DNA of 64,000 nucleotides, taken from assembly GCA_029876055.1 (NCBI GenBank), contig CM056874.1:2666001-2730000 (forward strand), given 5' to 3'. This document shows, in pieces, positions 31,791 through 43,452 of this stretch. A model generated the notes under the pieces. That model did no database searches and was not told the origin of the DNA. It saw only the letters and a program-made list of their open reading frames with translations. Source of the stretch: Madurella fahalii. Lineage: Eukaryota; Ascomycota; Sordariomycetes; Sordariales. The translations under genes were made by a program, and so were the position numbers. Numbering within the stretch: the stretch's first letter is position 1; the number at the start of each line of letters is the position of its first letter.

Positions 31791-32621
31791 TCACAGCTCC
31801 CCTTCGAGAACTTGGAGGTCTCGAACCACTTCCTCGGCACATTCATATTCCTTCTGCCAGCACTTCAGGGTAACAACACTACAAGCATACTTGTCCCAAG
31901 GAAACTCGCCCTTCGCGAATCTATCTTCCACCTTCTCATACCACCCGTCTTCCCCATCAATGATATCTGGAAAAACAGCATGCCCCATCATAATGAAGTA
32001 GATAGTGCACCCTAGCGCAAAGAGGTCCGTTTTAACGTCCGCATCGAAGTCATCGTCCCGAGGGCAATAGAACCTACAGGGCTCCCCGCTCTAGCCGTCA
32101 AGGAGCACCTTGCCGTCCTCGGACAAGTATCTGCCCTGAAAGTCGGCGAGCTTGATATGGAGATCCTTATCGAGAAATAGGTTTGTCGGCTGGATATCGC
32201 AATGAAGGACTTGCCGAGTATGGATCCACGCAACGGCCTCGGCAGCCTCCCGGCACCAGCATAAACGCTGCTTGACCGAAGGGGGCGGATTGCCGGATTC
32301 AAGGATATATTCGGCTACAGTGCCATTCGTAACACGATCCAGGTAAATTTCCGTATCGGTAAAGCCTTTGGATGCAATAATGCGCTCATGCGGTCCAATG
32401 ATCCCGAATAGCTGCCTCTCCACCTCAAGACGGGTCACGTCTCCGCCGGGGGCCAGTGGATATTTGAGTACAGTCGACTCGTCCACTTCTCCAATGAAGG
32501 CACTACTTCCTACGGCGAGAACCTGCTTCACTCCTGGGGGCAAGTAGGCATGGTAAATGGTAACGGTTCGACCTTTATCGTCAGTCATGACGGACTGCGA
32601 AGGTGTTGAAGTGCGCTCCAT
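31791..32621 (-). pseudogene. Fungal kinase-like gene with one in-frame TAG
   Basis: Single reading frame of 277 codons from ATG 32621 to a stop at 31791, interrupted only by TAG at 32093-32091 (codon 177). The kinase features are VGSSAFIGEV (glycine-loop position), VLKYP (K53), catalytic loop HCDIQPTNLFL (140-150) and DFQ in place of DFG (160-162). After the TAG the same frame continues with conserved C-lobe sequence (CRFYCPRDDDFDADVKTDLF, FALGCTIYFIMMGHAVFPDI) through to the end. Either this is a recent pseudogene or the protein stops after the activation segment. The affected residue is unknown to me; TAG could have come from TGG or CAG by a RIP-type change. It belongs with the two other small kinase-like genes in this block. 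Confidence 0.75.
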
Positions 32622-33719
32622 TAGGAAGTGGAGTTCTTTGGGTGGAAGGATGTGAGGCGTTCGGTCGAATCCGGGGGCGACATGGGTTTTTCAGTGCTCG
32701 TGTTCCCAAAAGAAAGAGTGTGTCAGCTCATTGACTATGAAAACGTTGGCAACACAGTGTCTTTCGCCCCAACCCCACCGTGTCCCCAGGGAGAATCAAC
32801 CACAAGCTACCCAAGGCATGTAGAATCCTCCCCTGAACTCGCCTTGCCTAAAACCCATTATAGCTTAGCCTAACCTCTACAAGTACTTCATCATGCAGAG
32901 TTGAGTCTTGACTAGACCGGGGTATATCAACGATTACTTACCTAAAATCGTTGATGACATGCCTAGCACTTCGGGCCGATATGGCCTTGCGCCTTGACTG
33001 TGTTCAGGCAGGCAACAAAAGAGACGTCTTCGGCAACATGCTTCAGCGTCGCGGTACAGTTCTGGTATTTCTTGCCGACAATGCGGCTCTGACACCCACG
33101 TGCTATGGTACTCATTCACGATGTAATGTGCGACCTCTCACAAATCTGTGAGCATCCCTGTCTGACATTGGCTGGAGGGTGACTCGGCTTAAGGCTTTAC
33201 CAGATTAGCTTGTATTAAGGGCAAGTTTACCTCTCTTTTTATCAGGGCTTCGTGTTGGCCAAAGTGTTCGACTCCAGTCTGGTCATCGGTGAGCCAGTCG
33301 ACAGCGGACCGCGAACTGTCTTCCCGAGAAATCGATTGCCATTGTCCGGTAATTATAAAAGTAATGCCCTGAAGAGGTAGGTCGGCGGATATAAGTATAT
33401 ACAAGGTCTTCTGTCATTGGAAGACTATCCTAATACTTGAAGACCAACGACTGTAACGAGCTCTAGTAGCCGTTCGGCTAGATAACATCGCTGTATCCGC
33501 AAATCCAGAGCAGGTAGCGACAAACAATGGCTTGCTAGTTTATCGCGTCGCCGGCAGGAGCCCGGCTTGTCTTAGTGCGGGCGGAGTCACGCACCAGGTT
33601 ATCTCGGGCGGTGGGAGACGTCGAGCCTGGTGGGTATGGACGGAGTATTCGACGAGTAAGGTACATGAACTGAGAGGGGATGCTACATACCGAGTCGTCC
33701 TTCAAAACAGAAAGCAGCA
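32622..33719. other. 1.1 kb stretch between two kinase genes
   Basis: A possible small minus-strand two-exon gene (exons near 33404-33233 and 33090-32944) has a good donor GTAAAC and a cysteine-containing second exon (KKYQNCTATLKHVAEDVSF), but no convincing start or signal, so it is not annotated. The rest is A/T-rich. Confidence 0.35.
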
Positions 33720-35326
33720 TCACGCCGCCGCCGCCACCGCGGCCTCTCCCTGCCTTCTCCTCTGTCTCTCCCAAGCCGGCAACGCCCACTTCACCATATA
33801 CTCTGATTTAACCAGGTCCTCCGCCGTCCACCTCTCTTTCGGCTCCCAGGCCAACACACCCCTGAGCAGGTTCTCTAGCGCCCTCATCTCCCCGGCCTCA
33901 ACGTCCCATTCACAACTCTCGGCCTTCTCACCCCGTCCCATATCCCACATACGCTGGCTCAAAGGCCGCCAGACCGGGTCATAGATACGACTGATCCCCT
34001 CTTTCCTCCACTGGCCGTCTTCCTCGAAGAACTCGCCGCGGTTGGCCCAGGTTTCCCACCAGCGCTGCGGCGGCAGACCTAACGTACTGATTATATCAGC
34101 GAGGATGTCGTCGCGGTCCCAGGTGAAGGTCTCGAAAAGCGGCCGCTCCCCGAGGACCTCGTAAAGGTTAACACCGAATGTCCAGATGTCGGCGGCGAGC
34201 GGCGTGATACGGTCACCGAATAGGGCCTCGGGGGGTCGATAAAGGGGGGGAGTATGGAGCTGGGGAGAGGGATTGCCGGCGGTGACAAATGAGGTGCCGT
34301 AGTCGGAGATCTTGATGATAGGGTCTACCAGCTTGTCGGCTGGTGTCTTGATGGGCATGGACCAAACCGCGTATGGCGGGGCGTGCGGCTCGGGAGCGGC
34401 CCCATCGACGCGTCTCACTGGCGCCGTGTCGAAGGCGTAGCGGCTATATAGCTCGTCGGGGCTAAGTTGATCAATGTTTAAGCCATAGATGAAGAAATTG
34501 CGCATGTGCAGATCTGGAGACGGCATCAGCTTCGGAAGAATGTCTGGTGAACCTGAGGTGGGGGTTGCAGAGAGGGCGAGGAAAAGGGCGCAAAAGATCT
34601 CTTACCCCCATGGCAGATCCCGCGGGAGTGCAGGTATGAGAGCCCCAAAATGAGCTGGGCGGCGATGGACCGCGCCGTTTCAACGGGGAACATGTTATTG
34701 GAGGACCATTCTTTGGCGACCGTAATGCTGCAGGCGGCAAACTCTTGAACCAGACAGAGGTGACGACCATTCGGCCCATCGAAGGTGAAGTCGTCCAGAA
34801 GGAGCGGAATAAAACGTTGCCCTGGATGAGTTGACTCGGAGCTACAGCCGGACAACAGACGAAGTATCTTGGCCTCATTGCTTTCCAAAGTTTGGCGCGC
34901 GATCAGGATCTTCAACGAGACGTACCGTTGCAAGTGTTGGTCCCGAGCCAGCCAGATCGTCGAGTAGCCGCCAAAACCGAGCTTGTGGACAATCTCGTAC
35001 CGGCCCTCATGGAAAGTGCCTCCGATCACAGTGGGATGGTACCCGCCGATCCTGTAATCTTCAAGGTTTTCCACTTCGATGTTTGGAAAGTGCACTTTCT
35101 CAGGCCGACGTTCAGTGTTGTCGGCCATGTTGGACGAAGGGCGGGATGATGGAGCCTGCCGTTGACCCGAGAGGGTGCGACACGAAAGTGATGTGAGTGA
35201 CGCGACGTGCAGATGCAGGGGAACAGGCAGTTTGATTCTCGAAGACAGAGACTGGGAGATGAGCTCCAAACGGCTGCGGGTCCCAGGAACCGTAAGAGAA
35301 TAAGGCAACTTGCAAGAGAACCTCAT
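33720..35326 (-). CDS. SRPK-like serine/threonine protein kinase
   Basis: Two exons, 35326-34606 and 34513-33720; the 92-base intron interrupts the catalytic loop and splicing restores it (ICHG/DLHMRNF). The product is 504 residues. The kinase is of the SR-protein-kinase-like type common in fungi: GGTFHEGRYEIVHKLGFGGY leading into the glycine loop (116-124), VSLKIL lysine (K139), HGDLH catalytic loop, DYG in place of DFG (ISDYGTS), the PPE motif of YRPPEAL, and a C-terminal WTAEDLVKSEYM helix. The first 66 residues are Arg/Ser-rich and lack acidic residues apart from one, like a mitochondrial presequence. An alternative start (MADNTERRPEKV) lies at 35128. SRPK family members phosphorylate Arg-Ser dipeptides, but fungal expansions have unknown targets. 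No lesion seen. Confidence 0.85.
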
Positions 35327-36230
35327 GGTGGACGCGCGGTTGTTAAACTGCAGGCTTGTTGGTGTTTGTTGGTTTCAACAACACTTTTTCACCTGAACAG
35401 ACCGCGGCTGCTGCCACTCTGAATGCACCAATAAAAACCCCGGTCGGCACCTGCATAGTACTGGGAAGGGAACTTGTACAACACCAAGTACGTGAGTGGG
35501 AACTGAATCAAGTCGTCCTATCCTCATGTTATACTTGAGCGCTTTCTGGGCAAATCATTTTTATATGCCTATTTAGTCAACGATGCGATGGTGCTTATTT
35601 AACCCGTTGGCTGGGCCTGCCGAATGGCTCCGTTTTCATGGGTTTATTTACGAAACCATAACCAGGTATGGAGTGCTCTAAGCGTATGGAGCTTCAAGGT
35701 TCCGGACTTGCGTTTGAGAAAAGAACCTGACTATTTTCAGATCTGTGATACTCCATTTCACTAGTTGCGTTGGTATTGTCTATTATCACGGTCCTAGGTA
35801 GATCTTGAACATCCGCTCGAATCCCACTTTTCAACTTCGTACAAAATATAGGAGTATAGCACAGCTTAGTTTATCTTTTCAAATGACGAGCCCACTTTGG
35901 CCTCCGCGGCCCTTGTTAGTCTGGCGTGATAGAATGGCTGTTGACTAGAAACACTCCTACGAGTGTCAGCGGTTGGACATTCAAGCCGATGTAGATAATC
36001 CACCGCATAGTAGAAACACACGCATGCTCAAAGGGGCAGTTTATATTTTCCAGCAGGACTCCAAATCCAATGAGGCAGGCTAAGTAGTTTGCTATATATA
36101 AAAAAAAATGGTGCCTGTGTCACCCCCTTCCGCTTATTTTTTTTAACTTTTTTTTTTGTGGGGGGGGGGGAGGAAGGGATTTCCGGCCCTGACTTCTTTA
36201 ACCCCTTCATCGGCTACTTGTTGCTCCCCC
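35327..36230. other. 900-base gap with mononucleotide tracts
   Basis: 5' flank of the SRPK-like gene and 3' flank of VPS54. Near 36100-36175 there are runs of A, T and a G run of about ten bases, likely in the VPS54 3' region. No gene seen. Confidence 0.5.
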
Positions 36231-39200
36231 TTATTCTTTCCCCTCGTTTTCGGTGTCTTTCCTTTCTGTTTCGGTGGTGGCAGCTGGAGCGTCCAGCGCT
36301 GCGATCTTGACGTGCTTGGCCTTGACAATTACGGCCAGGTATTCACCAACATCACCAAACCCCTCTATCATGCCGAGATTGGATTTGAAGAACTCGACAT
36401 CGCGTAGCATACTGTAGGATACCAGGTTAGGACGTCTTCATCAAGCTGCTTGGTGCTATGCAATTTGATCATAAACAATGCATCTTACCTGTCCCGGCCC
36501 AATTCCGTCATAGGACCAATCTCCTGGAAAGCTTTGCCGAACTGAACCTTGTAGCTAAGAAAAGCCTGGGCCATGACCATACGCACGGTTTCTTTTGGCA
36601 TTGTCTTGGTCAGGATGCGGTACAAAGACTTCGTGTCTTTGGCCAACGTAGCCATGTAGGGATGCACATCCTTCTGGCCATCGTCCCAGTCAATGTTTCT
36701 CAAAACCTTGACGTGCGAGCCGGCCAGGCGACTCATGATTTGGACCAACTTGTCATGCATGCGGTCCTGGTGCTCTTGGTAGAGATGCTGGACCTCGTCA
36801 AATTCCACGACACGCAAGGCAGTCGCACCATGTCCAGCAGAGCGTCGAACAAACTCATGGACATGGCTGGTCAGGGTTGCAATAAATGCCAACGCTTGCG
36901 ATGCGAGAGCAAGGTGCTTCGAGGTGATGTTCTTCAATCCTGCGGACTGTCTGGCACCCGCCTCCAAGACAAGTCGTGTGCAGCATGCGTTGAAATGACG
37001 GAGATAAGAAATCAGCGAGGTCGAGATATCAGCAGCCATGGATGGCATGCCAGAGATCAGTTGCAAGAAGTGGGACAAGCCATTCATGCAGAGGATTGCA
37101 GAGCTGGGAAGCACAAACACTTGCTCACCAATGCACGCACTCCTCCTGATCCCGGCTTTGCCGCCGCCGCTGGGTTGGGGATCACCAGCCTGGCCAGACT
37201 CAGGATGGCCATCGGAACATGGAATCCAAATCTTCAGACTGTCTGGCAATTCTGCCGCGTCTGTTGTACTGCTGGACAGAATCCAGTTGAGCTTGGCCGT
37301 GTCATTGTCTGAGAAGCCCCTTGCCTCCCATTGGTCGGATTCCATGCCCTGTGTGAGCGTTTGGATTTCCGCCTCGCCGTGCTGCTGGATGAAGTCTTTG
37401 ACTTGCTCATTGATGACTGTCTTGAGGGCCGTACCACTCCGCCCAGAGATCGATTCGCACTCGCTGGCAAAGCCGAGATTCAGAGAGAAATATCGGAGGA
37501 ACCAGATTGGCGATAGCCGCGTGCTCTGCTCTGAGCGAACTCGGAGGAGCTTGACAATCCGGTCCTGCGCAGTATCCACCGCTTCACCTAAAAGACTTGG
37601 TAGGTCTATCGCTTTATAGAGTTCTTGTGTTTGGCATGCGGTGATGGAGGAGTCGTAATCCAGTGAGCTGGTAATGTCAAGCAGTAGTTTGACTTGTGTC
37701 GTCAACCTCCTCAATGTTTCTGTGACGCTGACATAAATTTCAATCAGCATTGCTTCAGCATCGCCGGGCTCGAGAGCTCCTAGGTTACGAGCGAGAATGG
37801 ACGATTTTTGTTGTTGAGACAACCGTGCTCCTCCTGTCATGGTTGACGAAGACACCGTTGACTCGTTGTCCTCATCCTTTGCGCTGGGTAGCGGGCGCCG
37901 GACGAGATTGCGGATCTCTTTCAGTACAGCCCCTCTATAGGCGGTCGCAACGATTATGAGGTGCTTCGCTCGGTATAGGCTAGTTAAGGTCTTGAGCAGC
38001 TCGGACCGAAGATCGTCGGTTGAGCTCAGGTAGGATGGAAGGGCCGGATGCTCCTGTGTAGAACGGCCTCGAGGCCGCACAAAAGCACCGGTCCAGCGCA
38101 TAAGCACCTCCTGTTTAGAAACAGCCTCAGTGTGGCACCGGAGGTCCCCCACAAGGAGACTCAGACACTGTGTTTCGTAAGCTTTGCCGATGCGGAATCG
38201 CAAAGCCGCCAAATCGTCATGAACGCCTTGCAACGCTGCTGCACCCCTGAGATCGCGAAGCTGAACATTCTGTCCGTCTATCCGGCATGGTGTCTTTGAG
38301 AAACCTGGCTCGCCGGAAATGAGCTTCTCGAGAGACGCGATGCTTTCTGAAGCCTTGTCGATGTCGCCTTTGTCGACGAGAGACTCGCAGGCGGTAACGC
38401 TATCTACAATATGTTCCAGCTGCAGGACTACATCCTGAAACTGCTGGAGATTTCCCCATCGTTGTCGCTTCTGGATAATGTGCAACCCATTGATGGCAGT
38501 CTCTTGATTCAGAACCTCGAGCTCGTTTCTCAAAGCCTTGATTCTCTCCACGGAATCGGCGGCTTCAGCGTGGAGCTCCCTCAGAAAGCCCAGTGTAGCG
38601 AGGAAGGGCGTGGTAGCCGCGGAAATGGAAGCTATGAGATGCATCTCGACGGTGTCAATATACCAAGATAGCTTCTCTTGTAGTATCGCATTGGTTGCCA
38701 GGGCTTTCCGTGATGCCCCTGCACTTGCGTTTGCTGGAGCCTTCTTTTCATCCAATGTCCCTGGTCGCGGTGGGACAACCTCGGACCGCTCCGTGACCAC
38801 GTCAAATATGCGAGGGTTTTCCAGATGGAAGTCTGCGTCGAAATAGACAGCAGGAATGGTCGTCAATGGCGGTGGGCCTTGCGTCGCTCGTCTTGCAAAT
38901 TCTGGACTCCATCTTCGAATTGGACTAGGGACTCCACCTTCCATCGACAAAGATGAAGAGACGGAGCGTACAGAGCTTTTCATTGTAGCTGATGGCCGCT
39001 TTCCCAGCCACAGGCTGCCGTCATGGAGGACGGCGGCAAACTGGTCGGCCTCACCGCTTCCTTTGTGGGGTATATCTGACTCTTCATCCTCGCCTCCCTC
39101 CACTCTTCGCAATCGTTCGTAAAATGCACCGAATTGGACTAAATAGGGCTTGAATTCGGATACATCAACATGGGCGATGTCCGTTAGTGTCACAGGCGGG

Positions 39201-39646
39201 ATATCACGTGCGGTTGGAGGCTTGTCGGCGCTTGACGCTGGAGCAGTGGCATGTGGTAGCAGTCCCGTTCGTACGATCGGCTGCTGTAGTAATGTCGATA
39301 TTGCTTTCACTGGCGTTAGGGTATGCATAGAAAACACGAGGAAAGGACTCCAGAAACCCCAGCATCCTACCATTCTGCCCGGTTTCCAGCACAACACTTA
39401 GCCAGCTCTCTGGCAACCCGTCTAGTGAATAGATGGAGCTTCCCACTGAGCCTCCTCTTTGACGGAAATCCGCGCTTCGAGGACCTTGTCTTAAGAAGCA
39501 GTCAAGCAGTCAGTCTCTATATTTTGCTGAAAAGCCCCCACACCATAATACCTTTTCGAAGGCAGGTCTCGATGGTTACTCATATCGAGTAAATTTCCAT
39601 CACCGTCCGCAGCCGAAGGTCGCTTCGGCCGTTCTGCCCATTCCAT
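36231..39646 (-). CDS. VPS54: Vps54, GARP complex subunit
   Basis: Four exons: 39646-39552, 39489-39371, 39303-36489 and 36411-36231. They give 1069 residues with all junctions in frame (PSK/RQGPRS, GQN/AISTLLQ, LGRD/SMLRDVEFF). GARP tethers endosome-derived vesicles at the trans-Golgi network. The N-terminal part carries the fungal Vps54 segment PIVRTGLLPHATAPASSADK and PPVTLTDIAHVDVSEFKPYL. A long helical middle follows (WGNLQQFQDVVLQLEHIVDS). The C-terminal Vps54 domain has HPYMATLAKDTKSLYRILTK and MAQAFLSYKVQFGKAFQEIG, ending with the short last exon (FFKSNLGMIEGFGDVGEYLA). The N terminus is Ser/Arg/Gly-rich. I chose the ATG at 39646 because the first exon then splices cleanly. It is the only housekeeping gene inside the accessory region. 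Confidence 0.9.
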
Positions 39647-39754
39647 CGCCTCGGTGATGTCGAAGGTGTGTGTAATAACGCAGCAACGACGGTCGCGGAT
39701 AAGACAGGAGCCTCGTAGGCCAATTTCAAGGGTGCTTTTGCGGAGCCCGAAGGA

Positions 39755-39810
39755 TCGAAGCGGCGAAGCGGTGAAGTGGCGAAGCGGTGAAGTGGCGAAG
39801 CGGCGAAGCA
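39755..39810 (+). repeat. Tandem 8-base repeat, alternating GCGAAGCG and GTGAAGTG
   Basis: Seven consecutive 8-base units: one variant, then GCGAAGCG, GTGAAGTG, GCGAAGCG, GTGAAGTG, GCGAAGCG, GCGAAGCA. The two forms differ only by C-to-T at positions 2 and 7. It lies about 110 bases upstream of the VPS54 start codon, in its promoter or 5' leader. Confidence 0.9.
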
Positions 39811-39961
39811 TCGCCATACCGACGCCGCGCAGCTACGGTCATGTGACGTGGCCTTTGCGGCGACTGACAAGCACAATCAGTAATTACAATCCCATAGTTG
39901 AAACCAGAGTGCAGTGTTTTTGATATAAGTCTTTTGCTAGATCAAGGCCGATACGTCCCAA

Positions 39962-41966
39962 TCATTTCGGCGAAGTTATCGGCTGTCCGAATATCGGGGT
40001 GAGAACTCTACGCTCAGCCCTTTCACTCTCCAGGTCACGGCGCTCTCGCTGCCTCAGCTCGTCCCACTCGGCCCGATGCTTTGCCTCAATTTGTCTGGGT
40101 AGTTCTCCCTCTATGTCCCTCAGAATCTTAAGCCTACGGCGTAACTGTACTCGTGCTTCGATTCTTCCCTAGACTCGCCTACTAACATGGCACGCTTTAA
40201 GTTCCTACGCTGCTCGCGCTCTATATTTGGCCGCTCTAAATCTGCCCGCTCACGCACCAGTTTGCTTACCTTCTCCCATTTGGAATGCAGTTGCTGGCGA
40301 GCCCGGGTCTCGCGCTCCTCCCAATCCTTATCAAAGAGGTGCGCCAGATCATGCCCCCCCTCTCGCTTGGCGCGCTCTGCAGGTGTCTCGCTTCGCGCCA
40401 CTAGCTCGAGCAGAAACGCGTCGTAGCCGAGGATTGTGTCGAGCGAGGCACGTACTTGGAATATCATGTCGGGCTTGTGTGGGAGTTGCAGCTCGAGCGT
40501 CTGCGCATTGTTGATGGGCAGCATCGGTATGTTGGGGTTCTGTGCATCGCTGACAGAAAACATCCCCGGCTTGAGGAGCAAGCCGATCTCGCCGCAGTAT
40601 CTGTTGTTCCTCCCCCCGTGGGCGCGCGAGATGGCGAGGAAGACCTGGGCTACCTCGTTGGTGCCGCGGAGCGGGAGGGCAAGGAACGCGCTGTATCTCT
40701 CGGCCGTGCCCTCCTTCAGCTTAATGATGTACGGTTCCGCAAAAGGTGCCATGCTCCCCCCGCGATGACTACTGCGCCGTCCCCAACTATCTCGGGCAGC
40801 TTCCGAGCGAAGAAGGCGTACTGCAGGCCGCCGCCCATCGGCAGTGAGTAAAAGGCGTTGGAGGCGAGCCGCTTCGTAACGTAGACGGTCTTGGTCTTTC
40901 CAAAGACAGAACCTGGAAAGAAGTGGCTGGGATCTAGCCGCGTGTACTGCCGACCGCCCTGACTAACCAGGCGAACGGCGACAGGTACCCGCTTCTCCTC
41001 GTCGCTGCTGTCAAACAGGCAGTTGAGGCTCAGGTCGACGACCGGCGCGTCCATATCAAAGTCTACGTCCGACACCTTAGCCGTGAAACGCACGCCCCGG
41101 TTCGTTAGCGTCACGTTCGAGTCGTTCCCATCTTCCTCGCTGAGGTCGCGGAACGGCCGGGTGTACTGGAAACTCGCAAACTCGGCTGGGGACTCGGCCA
41201 GCATCCCGCGGGTCGCAGACGGCGGCATATCTCCGTTGGCCCGCCATGCAAAGATGGTGTGGTCGTCGTACTCCTTGATGATCTCTTCCTACAGGCGCTG
41301 GAACGCCTTGACGGCGCCCTCACCGTAAAGCATAGCCATGTTGACGTCGAATATTCCCATTAGGCAGTAGGCTATGTCTTCCTCGCGCGTCGTGCTCCGG
41401 GAAGCGGCCCACCGCATTCTCCGCCCGACGCAGACCGTATCGAGAGCAGCGCCCTGGAGAATCGAAGTATCGATGCCGGTTGCGTCGTGCAGCTGGTCTC
41501 CGAGCTGATTCTTGTCCCCGATAAGCCTCCAGTGGCAGTCGTAGAACTGGGCCACTCGCGGGGCGATGAGCTCCTGCAGCGTCCAACCCCGCGTGAGCCA
41601 ACGGCTGTCGCGGATGGACTGGTCGGCCGCCGTACTGTCGACATCCTCGAGATACACGTAACAGATGGTCGCGAGCCGGTACCAGGTGAACATCGAGTTG
41701 ATGGCCTCACCCAACTCGGCGCTGCTCGACTTGTCGATACAGCACGTGTCGATCAAAACGTAGCTCAAGCCATCGGCCTTCGCGCGCTCGCACGTCGACT
41801 CGATCTTGGCGAATCCTCTCTTGCTTCCACGCAGGTCTGCGTCTTGGAAATCCTGGTACGAAACTTCATCTTCGGCCTTCCCCCACGTGTGAGACAACAC
41901 GGCATATAGTTCGGGCGGCGTTGCGAAGTACTCCAGCTGGCGAGTGCGGACGTTGATAAGCCTCAT
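39962..41966 (-). pseudogene. HET-domain gene with one stop and two frameshifts
   Basis: ATG at 41966 opens a classic HET domain (heterokaryon incompatibility): MRLINVRTRQLEYF, LSHTWG (24-29), LIDTCCIDK, GWTLQELIAP. There are three lesions. The first is TAG at 41291-41289, between AFQRL and EEIIKEYDDHTIFAW, where the family has Gln; CAG-to-TAG in a CpA context is a RIP-type change. The second is a shift at a run of six G on the coding strand (about 40756-40761), where VVIAGG must join SMAPFAEPYII. The third is a shift near 40155, where the basic coiled-coil tail passes into RRRLKILRDIEGELPRQIEA and ends at 39962. With two added bases and one codon changed it would be 668 residues. HET proteins trigger cell death in non-self fusion, so loss is common and tolerated. 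Confidence 0.85.
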
Positions 41967-43027
41967 CTTGGTCCGAGATGCCCAATCCGCCGGCCGGGGG
42001 AGATTTGCTTGAAAGAGCGGGAAATGGAACGGCTGGAGATAGGATGAAAGAAGTAATTAAGATGCTGTGGTGTAGTGAATCAATTGAAATCGTTTCCTGC
42101 ACCAGTCTAGATAAGTATCTGGGAGAACTGGAGAATGCGTTAACCCAACGATGCAGTGGTGTTGGGTTTAGACTCTTTGAATATGGCCCGCAATGTCCAA
42201 CAAATAGCGACCTTCCTGAGCGGCTGCCGTGAGGTTGATGCCCAAGGATGTTAACATGACTGGCTCTGGCGCCAACGGAAGTTTCCGAGACGCCCTGGCA
42301 CCGCCATTCGCAGGCATCCCTCTCAAAGACATCGTCATTGGGGCGCGAGCGACCGAATAAAAAATCGCTTCAAACATTCCCTCAAAAAACATTCGCTGCA
42401 GCTCTTCGAAGAGAAAGATAGAGACGTACTTGGAAGCAACGCAATAAATACAAAGTCCGTCGGAAGAGGGTTCTGCTCTACAGAGCAAGGCGATTCGCAC
42501 GGGGCTGTCTCCATGCTCGCGGTTTGTATTTCCGGGATATGGCAGGCGGGCATGTCCCGCAGTGGATCCACAACAACTCATCAGAATTCTGACAGGAAAC
42601 GCAAGGCAACGTCCATCGCAGATGTCCTTGCAGACTTTGTGGTTTGGTTGGCTAGACAACTGGCAGCATAACCCGTCCCAGAGAGTCAAGGGTGACTACC
42701 GGTTAAAATTCCTGGAGCTGGCCGGAGTCGGGCTTTACCCTTATGGCTCTGGATGTCCTTCTTGGGACTCAAACCTTCCCGAGAGGGTCGAGAAATGAAC
42801 CAGTGGGCTATCTGCTGCTTTAGTTCGTCACGGTGAAGCTATGGCCGACTGCGAAATTTCGAACAGACCGATCCTAACCCCTTCATCCGGGAAGCAAGTC
42901 TCTCTCCCTTCGGGATGCGAGTTGAAGCTGTTGCCGCGGTTTTTGGCAAAACAGGAGACTTCGATATCCGATCTTGACTACGTTTTCAGCTGCATTTCAC
43001 GTTACCCAATCTACGTTTCTGGTATTT
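41967..43027. other. Gene-poor stretch upstream of the HET pseudogene
   Basis: Several short open frames on both strands (for example minus strand 42168-42689) without recognisable motifs. Probably decayed or noncoding. Confidence 0.4.
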
Positions 43028-43452
43028 GAGTTGGGGAAAAACCGTCCCCAGAGGACAGTGTCCCTCTAGTCAGAGGGCCACGCTTACTGGGCTGGCGCTC
43101 CGGGGGCTGGAACTTGCCGAAGGCTCATTGTTCTTTCGAACCATAAGTAGGACCGTCCTGGCCATTGCTCCTTATACAGTGCAATCATTTCAGTACTCTT
43201 TTCCACACATGTTGTGGGCTCACTTGACGAGCGTTCTTCACGTGCAGGATCAGGTAGTCTCCCTCCGATCAGAGAGACCTCTATCTGCACATGTTGTTTT
43301 GACCTTGTCCAGGCTGCAAAAGCCCGATTTGCTGTGGGTGCCCCCTGGCCTGTCTTGTCAATCTTGTCTGTCTGGCATTTGGCCACCTTTGCCCTTCCCA
43401 TTGTTTTGGTGGGTATGTGGGTGCAGATGTGTGTTTCTGTACAGTATCATCT
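43028..43452 (+). repeat. Dispersed repeat family A, copy 2
   Basis: Partner of 2898-3299, same orientation, about 40 kb away. Shared start GAGTTGGGGAAAA and shared words CCGTCCTGGCCATTGCTCCT and CCTGGCCTGTCTTGTC. Differences are mainly transitions in both directions, so each copy seems to have been mutated separately. The minus-strand frame (43401-43084) keeps peptide words of copy 1 (KEQWPGR, LRQVPAPGAP). Confidence 0.8.

Noticed and set aside
32934..33404. Possible two-exon small cysteine protein on the minus strand
   Set aside because: A good donor is present, but there is no convincing start, signal peptide or family resemblance.
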